From an uncultured Dehalococcoidia bacterium (lineage in GTDB: Bacteria; Chloroflexota; Dehalococcoidia; Lucifugimonadales; Lucifugimonadaceae), in assembly GCA_958295935.1 (NCBI GenBank), contig OY282385.1, forward strand, positions 1,488,001-1,552,000: DNA of 64,000 nucleotides, given 5' to 3'. Position numbers and translations under genes: made by a program. The first letter of the stretch is position 1. Each line of letters starts with the position of its first letter. Under the pieces are notes generated by a model that saw only the letters and a program-made list of their open reading frames with translations, made no database searches and was not told the DNA's origin. Shown in pieces: positions 25,884-35,020 of the stretch.

Positions 25884-26579
25884 TCAGTCCCACGTAACCG
25901 TCTGACCCTCTCGATATGAAAGGGCGCCGCTCCGTCCGCGCACTTCCACGCGCCCGCCGCCTCTCACCTCGAACCGACCTTGGCGCCGAACCAGCGCGGT
26001 ATCCCGCTCGATCCCCAGCAACGTCATCCTGTTCAAACGGGAGGCGCGCACCAGACGGGCAAGCCAGCCGGGAACCTCGTCATAGTGAGGCAGGACAAAG
26101 GCCCCGGGTATTTCACAGAAACCTGTATGCCAAGGCCAGACCCGCCTCGGATACCCGGGGAACTTCTCTCCCCAGATCATCGCGCCTGCGCTGCACCCCG
26201 CGACCACGCCCCCCGCATCCAGCACGCCGCGAATCGCCGCCCACACGGGCGTACCCTCGAGGCAGGCGTGCAGGTAGTCAGGTCTGCCGCCGGATAAATA
26301 GACGAAGTTGCACCCCGCTATATGCTCCGCCACCCGTTCGTCCAACATGGCGCGGCGGTCCGGCGCGTCCAGCGGTTCAACCTGCGCGCCTAGCCGACTG
26401 AAGTGCTCCACACCAAGATCAAGCCAATAATGGACACGGCGAAGCCCTTGATTCCCGGAAGCGGTCGGCACCAAAGCCACTCGCGGCTCTCCCGCAACCC
26501 GGCCCAGCAGCCACCTATCGACCCGCGCCATAGTCGGCAAGTACTCACCGCTGCCAACAAGCGCTAACGTTCCCGCCAT
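25884..26579 (-). CDS. Peptidase S51 / cyanophycinase-like serine hydrolase
   Basis: 231 residues from ATG 26579 (MAGTLALVGSGEYLP); the frame extends 25 residues further upstream into the preceding gene, unlikely. Class I glutaminase-like fold with nucleophile Ser in AGCSAGAMIWG and the pre-nucleophile YLSGGRPDYLH, as in dipeptidase E and cyanophycinase. The His of the triad is probably in PWHTGFCEIPGAFVLPHYDE. Starts 1 nt after the stop of the membrane-anchored protein at 26581-27228, so coupled. Likely cytoplasmic; whether it degrades cyanophycin or alpha-aspartyl dipeptides is undetermined. Confidence 0.75.
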   Translation of the reverse strand: MAGTLALVGSGEYLPTMARVDRWLLGRVAGEPRVALVPTASGNQGLRRVHYWLDLGVEHFSRLGAQVEPLDAPDRRAMLDERVAEHIAGCNFVYLSGGRPDYLHACLEGTPVWAAIRGVLDAGGVVAGCSAGAMIWGEKFPGYPRRVWPWHTGFCEIPGAFVLPHYDEVPGWLARLVRASRLNRMTLLGIERDTALVRRQGRFEVRGGGRVEVRGRSGALSYREGQTVTWD

Positions 26580-26580
26580 C

Positions 26581-27228
26581 TCATTCTCGCAGCAAAGGCC
26601 CGGCGCAGTTAGCCTCGAATATCTCCCCGTTGAAGTCGTGCACCCACACCTCATCCAGGTATATGTGCGATCGGTAAGGAATCCTTTGCATGCCCTCCCA
26701 ATCGGTCTGCCCAGCGTAGCGGTGAGTCTCCCAGATCGGTTGCTGACCGCCCGTTATACGCACGTGCCAGCTGCTCTCGCGTATTACCAGGTCGTTCTCC
26801 ACGATGGGCCGCCACTCGATTTCAAAGTCCGGAAAACCATCGGTCATCAACATCATGCGGTCATAGCACGTGAAGCCCACGGGCCACCGCACCTCCACCC
26901 CGTAGCGAAGCAGACGGCCGAGGCGGATGAATGGGCGCGCACTCCCGACGATGACTCCCCCCGCCTCTTCCACGGCGCTCTCGTGGCCGTCGAATATGGG
27001 CATCGAAGTCATCGGCGCTTGTGACCGATAATGATCGATCACCAACTCCCTTATTCCATCCGCAGAATACGTCGGCTCATAGCTGGAACGAGTGGCATCC
27101 CACACGAAGGGTAGAGCAATCAGGCCAACGATAGCTACGCCGGTCGCGATCAGAGAAAGATACAGTGGCCTGCGCCACCACCTCTTTCCTCTGCCGGTCA
27201 AACCGGTGAACCGTGGATAGATTCGCAA
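26581..27228 (-). CDS. Membrane-anchored protein of unknown function
   Basis: 215 residues, TTG start (no ATG until residue 73). A basic N-terminus (RGKRWWRRP) and one transmembrane helix (about 22-44) are followed by an extracytoplasmic domain of ~170 residues with two Cys (TCYDRM, EANCAGP) that could form a disulfide. Trp-rich (SSWHVRIT, WETHRY, WEGMQRI). No family recognised. Its stop is adjacent to the start of the peptidase S51-like gene. Confidence 0.65.
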   Translation of the reverse strand: MRIYPRFTGLTGRGKRWWRRPLYLSLIATGVAIVGLIALPFVWDATRSSYEPTYSADGIRELVIDHYRSQAPMTSMPIFDGHESAVEEAGGVIVGSARPFIRLGRLLRYGVEVRWPVGFTCYDRMMLMTDGFPDFEIEWRPIVENDLVIRESSWHVRITGGQQPIWETHRYAGQTDWEGMQRIPYRSHIYLDEVWVHDFNGEIFEANCAGPLLRE

Positions 27229-27375
27229 GTAAGCGCCCGCGTCAACCTGAAGAATGCAACTTGCGACTAGCTCACCGATCCGAAGCTTCGTCGAGTGTTA
27301 TCGCCCTGGCGGAGTGTGTTGGGCATACGGCCATTGTCTGAGTGAGTCAGATCAACCCGCGGCCCCAGCCTGCTT

Positions 27376-28245
27376 CTATCTTACCCGCCGGAATTTCTGC
27401 AGGCGCTGGCCCTCGAGGACCTCCCCCACGTACAGATCGCCATGGGAATCGACCCATACACCGTGCGGGGCGTAGAACATACCGGGGTCAGCCGTGGGAA
27501 ACCTGCCCCACCGGGTGATCACGCGTCCACTCAGATCACAGATCGACATGCGGTTGCGCAACTCGCCCACGTAAGCGATGTCATTCGAGTCCACGTAAAT
27601 ATCCGTGGGTTGTATGAAGTCCGGCCAGGTATCCAGGTGACTGCCCTCCAGGTCGAACACTTGGATTCGCTGGTTCTCCCTGTCAGCTACGTACACCGCG
27701 TCCTTGTGAATCCAGATGTTGTGAGGCAGATTGAAGTCCCCGTCCCACACGCCGGGCAACCCTTCCGTCTGGCCCCACGAGAACTTGTACGCGCCGCTAT
27801 CGTCAAACACGTGAATGCGAGTGTTCCCATAACCGTCGGACACGTACAGATCGCCGTTGGACGCTACCGCCACGTCCGTAGGCTTGTTGAATGGCTCGCC
27901 TTCAGCCGCCGGGACACCCAGCGTTCCCAGCGTTTTAACGTGCTCCCCGGTGCGTGTAAACCGCTTGACCGTATGGTCGACGTTATCAGCCAGCCACAGC
28001 GTACCGTCATTGGCAAAGCAAAGGCCGTGCGCGCTGGTAAAGTGACCCTCGCCCCATGATCGAACGAAGTTGCCGGCCCTGTCGAACACGATAACCGGAT
28101 GCTCTGAGCGGTTGAAGGCATACACGTTGTCGTCTTCGTCTACGGCCACCGCCGCCACTTGGGTAAACTTCCAGCCCTCGGGCAACTTAGCCCAGCCCTC
28201 CACCAGATCGTAGGTGTATTCTCCGCTGCCAACCCTGATGGGCAT
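27376..28245 (-). CDS. NHL-repeat beta-propeller protein
   Basis: 289 residues from ATG 28245, which has a near-perfect GAGGAGGT SD 5 nt upstream; an upstream ATG at 28281 is less likely. About six NHL/SMP-30-type blades with repeating units of the form VAVDEDDNVYAFNR, LCFANDGTLWLADN, VAVASNGDLYVSDGYGNTRIHVFD, IWIHKDAVYVADRENQRIQVFD, IYVDSNDIAYVGE. Similar propellers occur in peptidyl-alpha-hydroxyglycine lyases and gluconolactonases. No signal peptide is visible, so the location is uncertain. Divergent from the MFS gene. Function unknown beyond ligand or metal binding. Confidence 0.8.
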   Translation of the reverse strand: MPIRVGSGEYTYDLVEGWAKLPEGWKFTQVAAVAVDEDDNVYAFNRSEHPVIVFDRAGNFVRSWGEGHFTSAHGLCFANDGTLWLADNVDHTVKRFTRTGEHVKTLGTLGVPAAEGEPFNKPTDVAVASNGDLYVSDGYGNTRIHVFDDSGAYKFSWGQTEGLPGVWDGDFNLPHNIWIHKDAVYVADRENQRIQVFDLEGSHLDTWPDFIQPTDIYVDSNDIAYVGELRNRMSICDLSGRVITRWGRFPTADPGMFYAPHGVWVDSHGDLYVGEVLEGQRLQKFRRVR

Positions 28246-28338
28246 GTCGACCTCCTCGATCTTCTTATGTAACGGTGGCATGATTCTACAGCGCGGCTAG
28301 GCTCGCTACCGACGGCAAATGCCCCGGCTGAGAGAAAC

Positions 28339-29652
28339 TTGCCTGACATACCCGAACGAACACAACCCGGCGCCGGCAGGACGAGGCAAATACCAGGACG
28401 GGGCCGCCCAATCTTCTACGGTTGGTGGATTCTCGCCGCATCCGCACTGACTAACGGCCTGGGGGGAAGCATCCACTGGCAGGGCTTCACCGTCTTCTTC
28501 CTGCCCATCGCCCATAGCCTCGGCCTGTCGCACGCCGCAACTGCTCTGCCCTTCGCTCTATCGAGAGCGGAAGGCGGAATCATGGGGCCAATAACAGGAT
28601 GGCTCATCGACCGCTTCGGAGTGCGTCCGCTGATGATCATAGGAACCATCATCGTGGGCGTCGGCTACATAGCCCTCTCACGCACCTCGACCTACCTGGC
28701 TTTCCTCCTGGTTTACCTGCTGGTGATCTCGGTAGGAGCGTCCACCAGCTTCATGCAGGCCACCACCGCGGCACTCAATATGTGGTTCGTGCGCAGAAGA
28801 GGCATAGCCTTGGCCGTCAACAGCGCCGCCTTCCGGCTAGGCTCGGCAGGGTTAGTCCCGCTCCTGTCTATCGTCATACTCAACTACGGCTGGGAGAGAG
28901 CCTCTATGTGGATAGGGCTACTGATGATAGCGTTCATAGCCCCCCTCGCGCTGGTCTTCAGGAAGTCCCCTGAAAGCGTCGGCCTAAGACCCGACGGCGA
29001 CCCGCCTGCCTGGACGAGGTCGCTTGACGCAAGAACCACTGTGAGCTCAGAGGAGGAGCAAGATTGGGGTGTAAGAGAAGCGGTAAGGAGCCGGGCCTTC
29101 TGGGTACTGGCTGCCGGCACTGTGCTCAGAATGTCCGTACACGGAGCCATCTTCGTACACCTCATCGCCATCTTGGTATGGAAGGGAGAAGAGCAGCAGA
29201 CCGCAGCGAACTTGATCGGTCTGCTGGCCCTAACTGCCGTGCCGCTCATCCTCTTCGCAGGCTGGCTAAGCGACCGCACTTCCCGCCAAGTTGTTCTGGC
29301 GATGATGTACGTATCATCGGCGTTGAGCCTGTTCCTGCTGAATCTCGTCCAGGGAACTTGGCCCGTCTTTGGGGCGCTGTTGCTGTTCGCAGGCACCGAG
29401 GCGGGAAGCGCCCTCAACTGGGCGCTGGTCGGCGACATGTTCGGCCGAAGGCGCTTCGCCACAATTCGAGGCCTGCTCGCGCCGATGTACAATGCAGCCC
29501 TTCTCGTCACCCCGGTCCTTACGGGCTGGGTGTTCGACAGGACCGGCTCATACGAACTCGTACTGATAGTTGGGGGCGCGCTCATGCTCGGAGCCGCAGC
29601 CGTGTTCCTCACCTTGAAGCACACCCCCACGGTATCCAACCTGCGGCCCTGA
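28339..29652 (+). CDS. MFS transporter (monocarboxylate/oxalate-formate antiporter-like)
   Basis: 437 residues, TTG start, 12 predicted membrane segments in two groups of six around a central loop (about 215-245). Begins FYGWWILAASALTNGLGGS, typical of the OFA/monocarboxylate MFS subfamily, followed by GPITGWLIDRFGVRPLMIIG (loop 2-3 motif) and the second-half equivalent LSDRTSRQVVLAM. Probably imports small organic acids. Divergent from the NHL-repeat gene, and they may share regulation. Confidence 0.88.
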   Translation: MPDIPERTQPGAGRTRQIPGRGRPIFYGWWILAASALTNGLGGSIHWQGFTVFFLPIAHSLGLSHAATALPFALSRAEGGIMGPITGWLIDRFGVRPLMIIGTIIVGVGYIALSRTSTYLAFLLVYLLVISVGASTSFMQATTAALNMWFVRRRGIALAVNSAAFRLGSAGLVPLLSIVILNYGWERASMWIGLLMIAFIAPLALVFRKSPESVGLRPDGDPPAWTRSLDARTTVSSEEEQDWGVREAVRSRAFWVLAAGTVLRMSVHGAIFVHLIAILVWKGEEQQTAANLIGLLALTAVPLILFAGWLSDRTSRQVVLAMMYVSSALSLFLLNLVQGTWPVFGALLLFAGTEAGSALNWALVGDMFGRRRFATIRGLLAPMYNAALLVTPVLTGWVFDRTGSYELVLIVGGALMLGAAAVFLTLKHTPTVSNLRP

Positions 29653-30418
29653 GAGCATCGAATAACGGCCTGTTTCACCGGACTCAGACGGTGTTCGACC
29701 GGTAGCGCCGGAAACGTTGGAGAACTCTACGAAGAAACGCCGCGCCCTTGCACCGCTCCTTTGAATATCGGCAAGGGCGGCCTCCTCCGACCAAGGCTCG
29801 CGCTCGGGCCGGACGGACGGAACTCGTCGAGCAGCGAGGTCGTCACAGAGCCCAACGATGCGCCTTCCTGCCGGCGGTGTGCCAGCAGATCCAGCGCATG
29901 AGCAGTGAGCCCGGAACGAGGGCGCAACTCCACCGGATACCAGCGATGGCACCTACGTTGGCTCACAAGCGCCGGCCTCGGAGTCGCAGACCCGCAGGCG
30001 TGAGCCCAAGGGCACATGTAGGCGATGCACAGGGTAGATTCCCCAGCGAGTGGGGACCCCGAAGTCGCCAAGCCAACACGCCGTAGAGCATCCAATCGCT
30101 CCCGGCGTATCTTCCTGTTACGCCTGTTAACCCACGTACGAGGCTTACCCTTCACAGAACACCCCCATAAGCCCGCGCGGTCGGAGAAATGCTTACTCCA
30201 AGCAAAGTTTGTACGCCAATTTCAAGAAAGATCGGGCAGGGTAAAACGGCCATGGTGACATATCCCCGCCCCGATCGACCTCGCCGCTGTCAGCAGGTTT
30301 CTATGAATGAGGGAACCATGAAGGCGAGGCCGTCAGGCCTGCAACGGATCTCGACAGAGACCCATGCAAGCGCGGGCATCCCCTCTACGGAGAGAATGAG
30401 CATCACCCAAACACAACT
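29653..30418. other. 766 bases without a recognisable gene
   Basis: Several overlapping open frames exist on both strands (for example 29727-30155 minus, 29748-30086 plus), but their translations are Arg/Ser/Pro-rich and match nothing known. They may be shadows or the remains of a decayed gene. No tRNA, repeat or clear terminator was found. Confidence 0.5.
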
Positions 30419-31576
30419 TTAGGGAGACTCGCTTAAAGTCACCTCCAACCCGTGGACAGTGAAACCATACAGATAACTGCCCCGGAGCACCGTGACGCTT
30501 ACATCCTCGCCGGCGGTGTGATTGCGTAGGAAATTATTCAGGTCAGCCCCGCCCCGGATCACCATTCCATCCACTTCCACGATGATGTCATCCATTTCTA
30601 TACCTGCATCCGCAGCTGGCGAATTCGGATCGATCTGCGTGACGACGAAGCCCCCGGACGACGGCAGCCCTAACGCGGCCGCCAGCGCCGGTCTGACGTC
30701 CAACCCGAACGCTCCGAGATAGCCCGGCGGAGGAAGCGGACCTAGCGCTATCAGTCTCCCAGCCGTAGTACGAGTCAGGTTGATGTTCAAAGCAAATCCC
30801 ACACCCTCACCGGCACTCATCTTGGAGGAGTTCATACCGACCACTTCACCGCGCGTATTCACCAGCGGCCCGCCGCTGTTACCGTCATTGATCGCGGCGT
30901 CGGTCTGAATTAGCCCGCTAAGCTGTATCCCGGAGGAACTGACGATCGCTCTGTCGAGTGCGCTAACCACGCCCTTGCTCACTGTAGGCCCCCCCTCGAG
31001 ACCAAGCGCATGACCCACCGCGATCACCTCTTCCCCCACCCGCAATTCATCAGAATTGCCGAACTGAGCAGGCACGAGGGAACCCTCGTCGATCTTTATC
31101 ACCGCGAGGTCATTCAGCGGGTCTTCCCGGAACAGATGGCCCGTCCTCACCTCTCCATTCCACAGTGAAACCTTTATCACCTGCGCACTACCCACAACGT
31201 GGAAATTAGTCAGTACGTGGCCCGCGTCATCGAAGACGATGCCCGTTCCCACGCCCGGACGCGAGCTATCGCCCAAGGTCACCGCGATCTGAACTACGGA
31301 CGGACTGATGATGTCCACGATGTCAGGAACGCTGAGCTCCTCTCCGGAGCGCTTCGCCTCAACCGGAATAGGCGAGCGAGTATCTGGCGGAACTTCAGCC
31401 GTTGGAGTGGGCATAATAGCCACAGCCGTGGAAACCTCAGGAAGGTCCACGTTGGGCGAGGCCGTCGGTAGAGCGCGCGGCGTAGCGGTTTGCAACGGCG
31501 CGGCAGGCGCACACGCTGCTAAGACCGCTGCAGCGGCTATGACAAGAATTGCAGACTTGGGCCGGGTCAAGATCAA
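30419..31576 (-). CDS. HtrA/DegP-type serine protease lipoprotein with PDZ domain
   Basis: 385 residues, TTG start. Lipoprotein signal with lipobox LAACAP (Cys22), then a Pro/Thr/Ala-rich linker (23-80). Trypsin-like domain with full triad: His126 (LTNFHVVGS), Asp156 (NDLAVIK) and Ser234 (DGNSGGPL). One PDZ domain (about 290-380: LGLPSSGGFVVTQIDPNSPAADAGIEMDDIIVEVDGMVI). A membrane-tethered quality-control protease on the outer face of the cytoplasmic membrane. Divergent from the FtsX-type permease genes with a 150-bp shared intergenic region. Confidence 0.92.
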   Translation of the reverse strand: MILTRPKSAILVIAAAAVLAACAPAAPLQTATPRALPTASPNVDLPEVSTAVAIMPTPTAEVPPDTRSPIPVEAKRSGEELSVPDIVDIISPSVVQIAVTLGDSSRPGVGTGIVFDDAGHVLTNFHVVGSAQVIKVSLWNGEVRTGHLFREDPLNDLAVIKIDEGSLVPAQFGNSDELRVGEEVIAVGHALGLEGGPTVSKGVVSALDRAIVSSSGIQLSGLIQTDAAINDGNSGGPLVNTRGEVVGMNSSKMSAGEGVGFALNINLTRTTAGRLIALGPLPPPGYLGAFGLDVRPALAAALGLPSSGGFVVTQIDPNSPAADAGIEMDDIIVEVDGMVIRGGADLNNFLRNHTAGEDVSVTVLRGSYLYGFTVHGLEVTLSESP

Positions 31577-31726
31577 AGAGAAATTATTTCATCAGACAAA
31601 CCGGGTAACGACAGCCAAAAAAGGATACTGTACGTATTCTGATGAGCAGGATGGATCTTTCACGATCTGCAGAACCGAACCAAGTATAGGTCAATACCGG
31701 ACGGAAACCTTGAAGAGACTAATCAG

Positions 31727-34700
31727 GTGAACCTGCCCCGTTACGTTCTCAGAAGAGCGCGAACTGACAGACGGTTGCTGGCGGGCGCAACGGTAGCCAC
31801 CGTTATCGCCGCAGTGGTCATAGCGGCTGCGCCCGTCTATCTGCGCTCCCTCGAAAAGGTCGGAGTCCAGCACCGACTCGCGGTACTGGGGCAGTCGAGA
31901 ACCGCGTTGCACGTAAACACCAGTTGGCTACCCCTTGAACGAGCAGCATACGAAGAATCCGACACACTCATAGACGCCGCACGGGACAACCACGCCGCAC
32001 AGATCGTTACTGGAAAAACCAGGTTCGTCAAATCACGATCATATCTCTGGAACTACGATGGACGGCCCGTAAGAGCAGGAGCGCAAGACTCCAGGAGCCA
32101 CTTCCATCTCATAAGCGGACTTGAGCGGCGCGTTACCTATGTCGAAGGACGGCCCCCAAGCCCAAACGTGGCATTCGAGCGCGGGATCCCTCTCATAGAA
32201 GTCGCGGTCTACGCACCACGCGCGTCTATCCTCGGAGTAGAGGTAGGCGACCTGCTGACCAACCTGGCCGAGGAAGCCAAGACCGGGCAGGTCAGGGCCC
32301 GCATCACCGGCGCTTTCGAGATAACCGACCCTCAGAACGACTACTGGCTAGACTTGGCCGTTCCCATCATCGCACCCGTCGCGAGCGTACAGGACCGCCT
32401 CCCGCCCCTGCCGCTTTTTACTGCCGGCGAATCCATCATCGAAGGTGTAGGCCCCAGCCACGGCGGACTGCCCGCGAGCTACTCGTGGTTCCTATACGTA
32501 GACCATGAAACCCTGGGACGGATGGAGACAGGGCAGATCGTAAGCATGACCGACGCGTTCGAGTCCCAGATCGAAGCAGACGTCGTACGTTCAAGTCTGA
32601 TTACTGCGCTTGACAATTCCTTCATCGACCTCAGCCGCCGACTTTTGTTCGCGCGTATACCCATGTTCCTGCTCGCCGCTCTGTCCATGGCGACGGTCGC
32701 TTACTACCTCCTACTCGTCGGAGGACTGCTCGCAAAGAGAAGATCCGCTGAAACGCTGATGCTGCGAAGCCGAGGACTAAACTACTGGCAAATCGTCTCG
32801 ATCCAGTCCATCGAATCAGCCCTGCTCGTCGGTATACCTGTAGCCATAGCCCCCCTGCTGGCGATGCTCACGGTGTCCCAGATCGGACGACTACCGGTGT
32901 ATCGAAATACGAGCGGCGGTGGAACGCTGCCCGTGGAATTCACCTGGGTATCCTGGCTTTGGGCGCTAGGCGCAGGCATAACCATCTTCATCATCCTCCT
33001 GGCCCCCGTACTTACCGAAGCCAGACGCCGAGTCGTAGAAGGCATACTTACCGGGGAGGCGAGGCCGGATAGCCCCCCCCTGTTCCAACGCTATTTTATA
33101 GACGTGCTGGTACTGGCCCTAGGCGCTCTCGTGTGGTGGGAATTAAGGTCCAGAGGATCGGTTGTGGCCGGAGACCTCGACCAGCGCAGCGCAGACATGA
33201 CCCTACTCTTCTTTCCTGCCATATTCCTCGTCGCCGCAGCCCTCATCTTCATGCGCATATTCCCCGCGGCCGCAAAGGGAGCCGGATGGCTCGCAGGCAG
33301 AACCGCCAGAGCCGGGCTGGCTCTTGGCTTCTGGAGGCTTGGCCGCAGCCCATACTGGTACACGTGGCCCGTCATTTTGATCGTGCTCGCAACTGGCCTC
33401 GGAGTTATGTCCGGCGCAATAGCATCCACCCTCGAACGATCGAACCGGGAGCGCATCTCGTTCGCCACTGCCGCCGACCTGCGCATCACTCCAGGCAACT
33501 CGAACTACCCGGCAAACGCATACAACGTGGCGCTCCTCGAATCACATGATGCCGTCCTGGAGGCAACACCCGTATACCGCACTGACGGCCGGATAGGCAC
33601 CACCGGATCGGGCGCTGCATACGCGCTGGTAGCAGTAGACCCGGAAGAGTTTTCGGCGGTGTCCTGGTTCCGGGAAGACTTCGCAGAGTTGACCCTGCCA
33701 GCGATGCTGGACCGAATCCACGTCGAGATTTCACCACAAACTATTCAACTGCCCACAGGCACGCGAAGCCTGGCGATTTGGGCAAAGGCGACCCCCAAGG
33801 TCGAAAACACCTTCCTATGGATCGCCATGCGAGGCGCCAACGGAGCAATGGACACCGTCACTTTTGGTCAACTCGAGGGCGAATGGACGCGCATGACGGC
33901 GAGTATGGGATCCCTGCCAGAACCCATAGAACTCGTCTCCATACAGGTCTTCGAGCCCGCAGGGCCGGATTCCGGAGTCCCGTTCACCATGCTGCTGGAC
34001 GACTTGGTAGCCATTCAGAGCGGCGGTTCTGAACAGTCGCTGCTCGACTTTGAACTTGAGGAATTCTGGACCGGGCTCCCCACTTCCGAGGGCTTCGACA
34101 CCCACTTCTCCCTGGTCCCGGAAGACGAAGCAGGCCGATCGATCGGCCCTTTCAAAGGAAGCAAAGTTGCCAAGGTGAGCCTGGGCAGAGGCATAAACGC
34201 AGGCATCCGAGGCATCTATCGCTCCACAAGCGAGGGCCCTATCCCCGTGATTGCCTCTAGAGGATTCGACGCACGCACGCAGACGCCTGAAGATGAGCCC
34301 TTCGTCGTCGAGATAAACGGGCAGCTTGCACCAGTGAAAGTAGTGGGCACAGTCGATATGTTCCCAACCATACATCCCCGCACGTTGCCCTATCTGATAG
34401 CCGATATCAACGCTCTGCAAGACTTCCTTTCAATTCGAATACCCGAACCTTTCCAACCCAACGAGGCTCTCGTCTCCGCAGTGCCGGGGCGCGAAGAGGA
34501 AGCCGAAGCGGCCGCAAGGCAAGTGTTCGGTATTGCCAACATCCAGAACCGTAACCGACTGCTGGAAAGATCTTTGATCGACCCTCTGGTCGTGGCTGGC
34601 TGGCGAGGCATGGGGTTCATCACAATAGCAATAGCCCTGGCCGCCGTTGGACTCGGATACCTGACCTACATAACGGCGCACGAGGGCCGAACCCGCAACG

Positions 34701-35020
34701 AGTCCGCATTCATACTCGCCCTCGGTTTCACCCGACGATCATTCTTGCTGCTAACACTCATAGAACACGCCCTTGTTGCCCTCATGGGAGCCGCGCTCGG
34801 AGTGGCCGCAGGCGTCGCAGTAAGCAGAATCACTGTCTCCAGCATTGCCCACACCCAGGCAGGCGGTGAACTTGTACCCCCATTCGTGCTAGAAACAAAC
34901 TGGATACCCGCCATACTCGTTATAACCGCGGTCGCGCTCATAACCGCAGCGGCTATCGTCACCCTGCGCCGCGCTTATCCCAAACTGCCGGTGCATGAAC
35001 TTACAAGCGCGAGAGGCTGA
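31727..35020 (+). CDS. Large FtsX-type ABC transporter permease
   Basis: 1097 residues, GTG start. One N-terminal membrane helix (about 17-39), a large extracytoplasmic domain (to ~310), a first FtsX-like core (helices about 315-435 with AKRRSAETLMLRSRGLNYWQI), further helices (about 455-560), a second large external domain (about 570-940) and the C-terminal FtsX core of three helices (about 955-1085, with GRTRNESAFILALGFTRRSFLL). Two tandem FtsX modules, as in lipid- or lipoprotein-export and mechanotransmitting permeases. 26-nt overlap with the next gene, a divergent paralogue. No ATPase gene is nearby. Confidence 0.85.
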   Translation: MNLPRYVLRRARTDRRLLAGATVATVIAAVVIAAAPVYLRSLEKVGVQHRLAVLGQSRTALHVNTSWLPLERAAYEESDTLIDAARDNHAAQIVTGKTRFVKSRSYLWNYDGRPVRAGAQDSRSHFHLISGLERRVTYVEGRPPSPNVAFERGIPLIEVAVYAPRASILGVEVGDLLTNLAEEAKTGQVRARITGAFEITDPQNDYWLDLAVPIIAPVASVQDRLPPLPLFTAGESIIEGVGPSHGGLPASYSWFLYVDHETLGRMETGQIVSMTDAFESQIEADVVRSSLITALDNSFIDLSRRLLFARIPMFLLAALSMATVAYYLLLVGGLLAKRRSAETLMLRSRGLNYWQIVSIQSIESALLVGIPVAIAPLLAMLTVSQIGRLPVYRNTSGGGTLPVEFTWVSWLWALGAGITIFIILLAPVLTEARRRVVEGILTGEARPDSPPLFQRYFIDVLVLALGALVWWELRSRGSVVAGDLDQRSADMTLLFFPAIFLVAAALIFMRIFPAAAKGAGWLAGRTARAGLALGFWRLGRSPYWYTWPVILIVLATGLGVMSGAIASTLERSNRERISFATAADLRITPGNSNYPANAYNVALLESHDAVLEATPVYRTDGRIGTTGSGAAYALVAVDPEEFSAVSWFREDFAELTLPAMLDRIHVEISPQTIQLPTGTRSLAIWAKATPKVENTFLWIAMRGANGAMDTVTFGQLEGEWTRMTASMGSLPEPIELVSIQVFEPAGPDSGVPFTMLLDDLVAIQSGGSEQSLLDFELEEFWTGLPTSEGFDTHFSLVPEDEAGRSIGPFKGSKVAKVSLGRGINAGIRGIYRSTSEGPIPVIASRGFDARTQTPEDEPFVVEINGQLAPVKVVGTVDMFPTIHPRTLPYLIADINALQDFLSIRIPEPFQPNEALVSAVPGREEEAEAAARQVFGIANIQNRNRLLERSLIDPLVVAGWRGMGFITIAIALAAVGLGYLTYITAHEGRTRNESAFILALGFTRRSFLLLTLIEHALVALMGAALGVAAGVAVSRITVSSIAHTQAGGELVPPFVLETNWIPAILVITAVALITAAAIVTLRRAYPKLPVHELTSARG

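Noticed and set aside
29727-30155. 142-codon minus-strand frame in the gap after the MFS gene
   Set aside because: Start region lacks an SD, composition is Arg/Ser/Pro-rich, no motif recognised, and competing frames overlap on both strands; not supportable as a gene.
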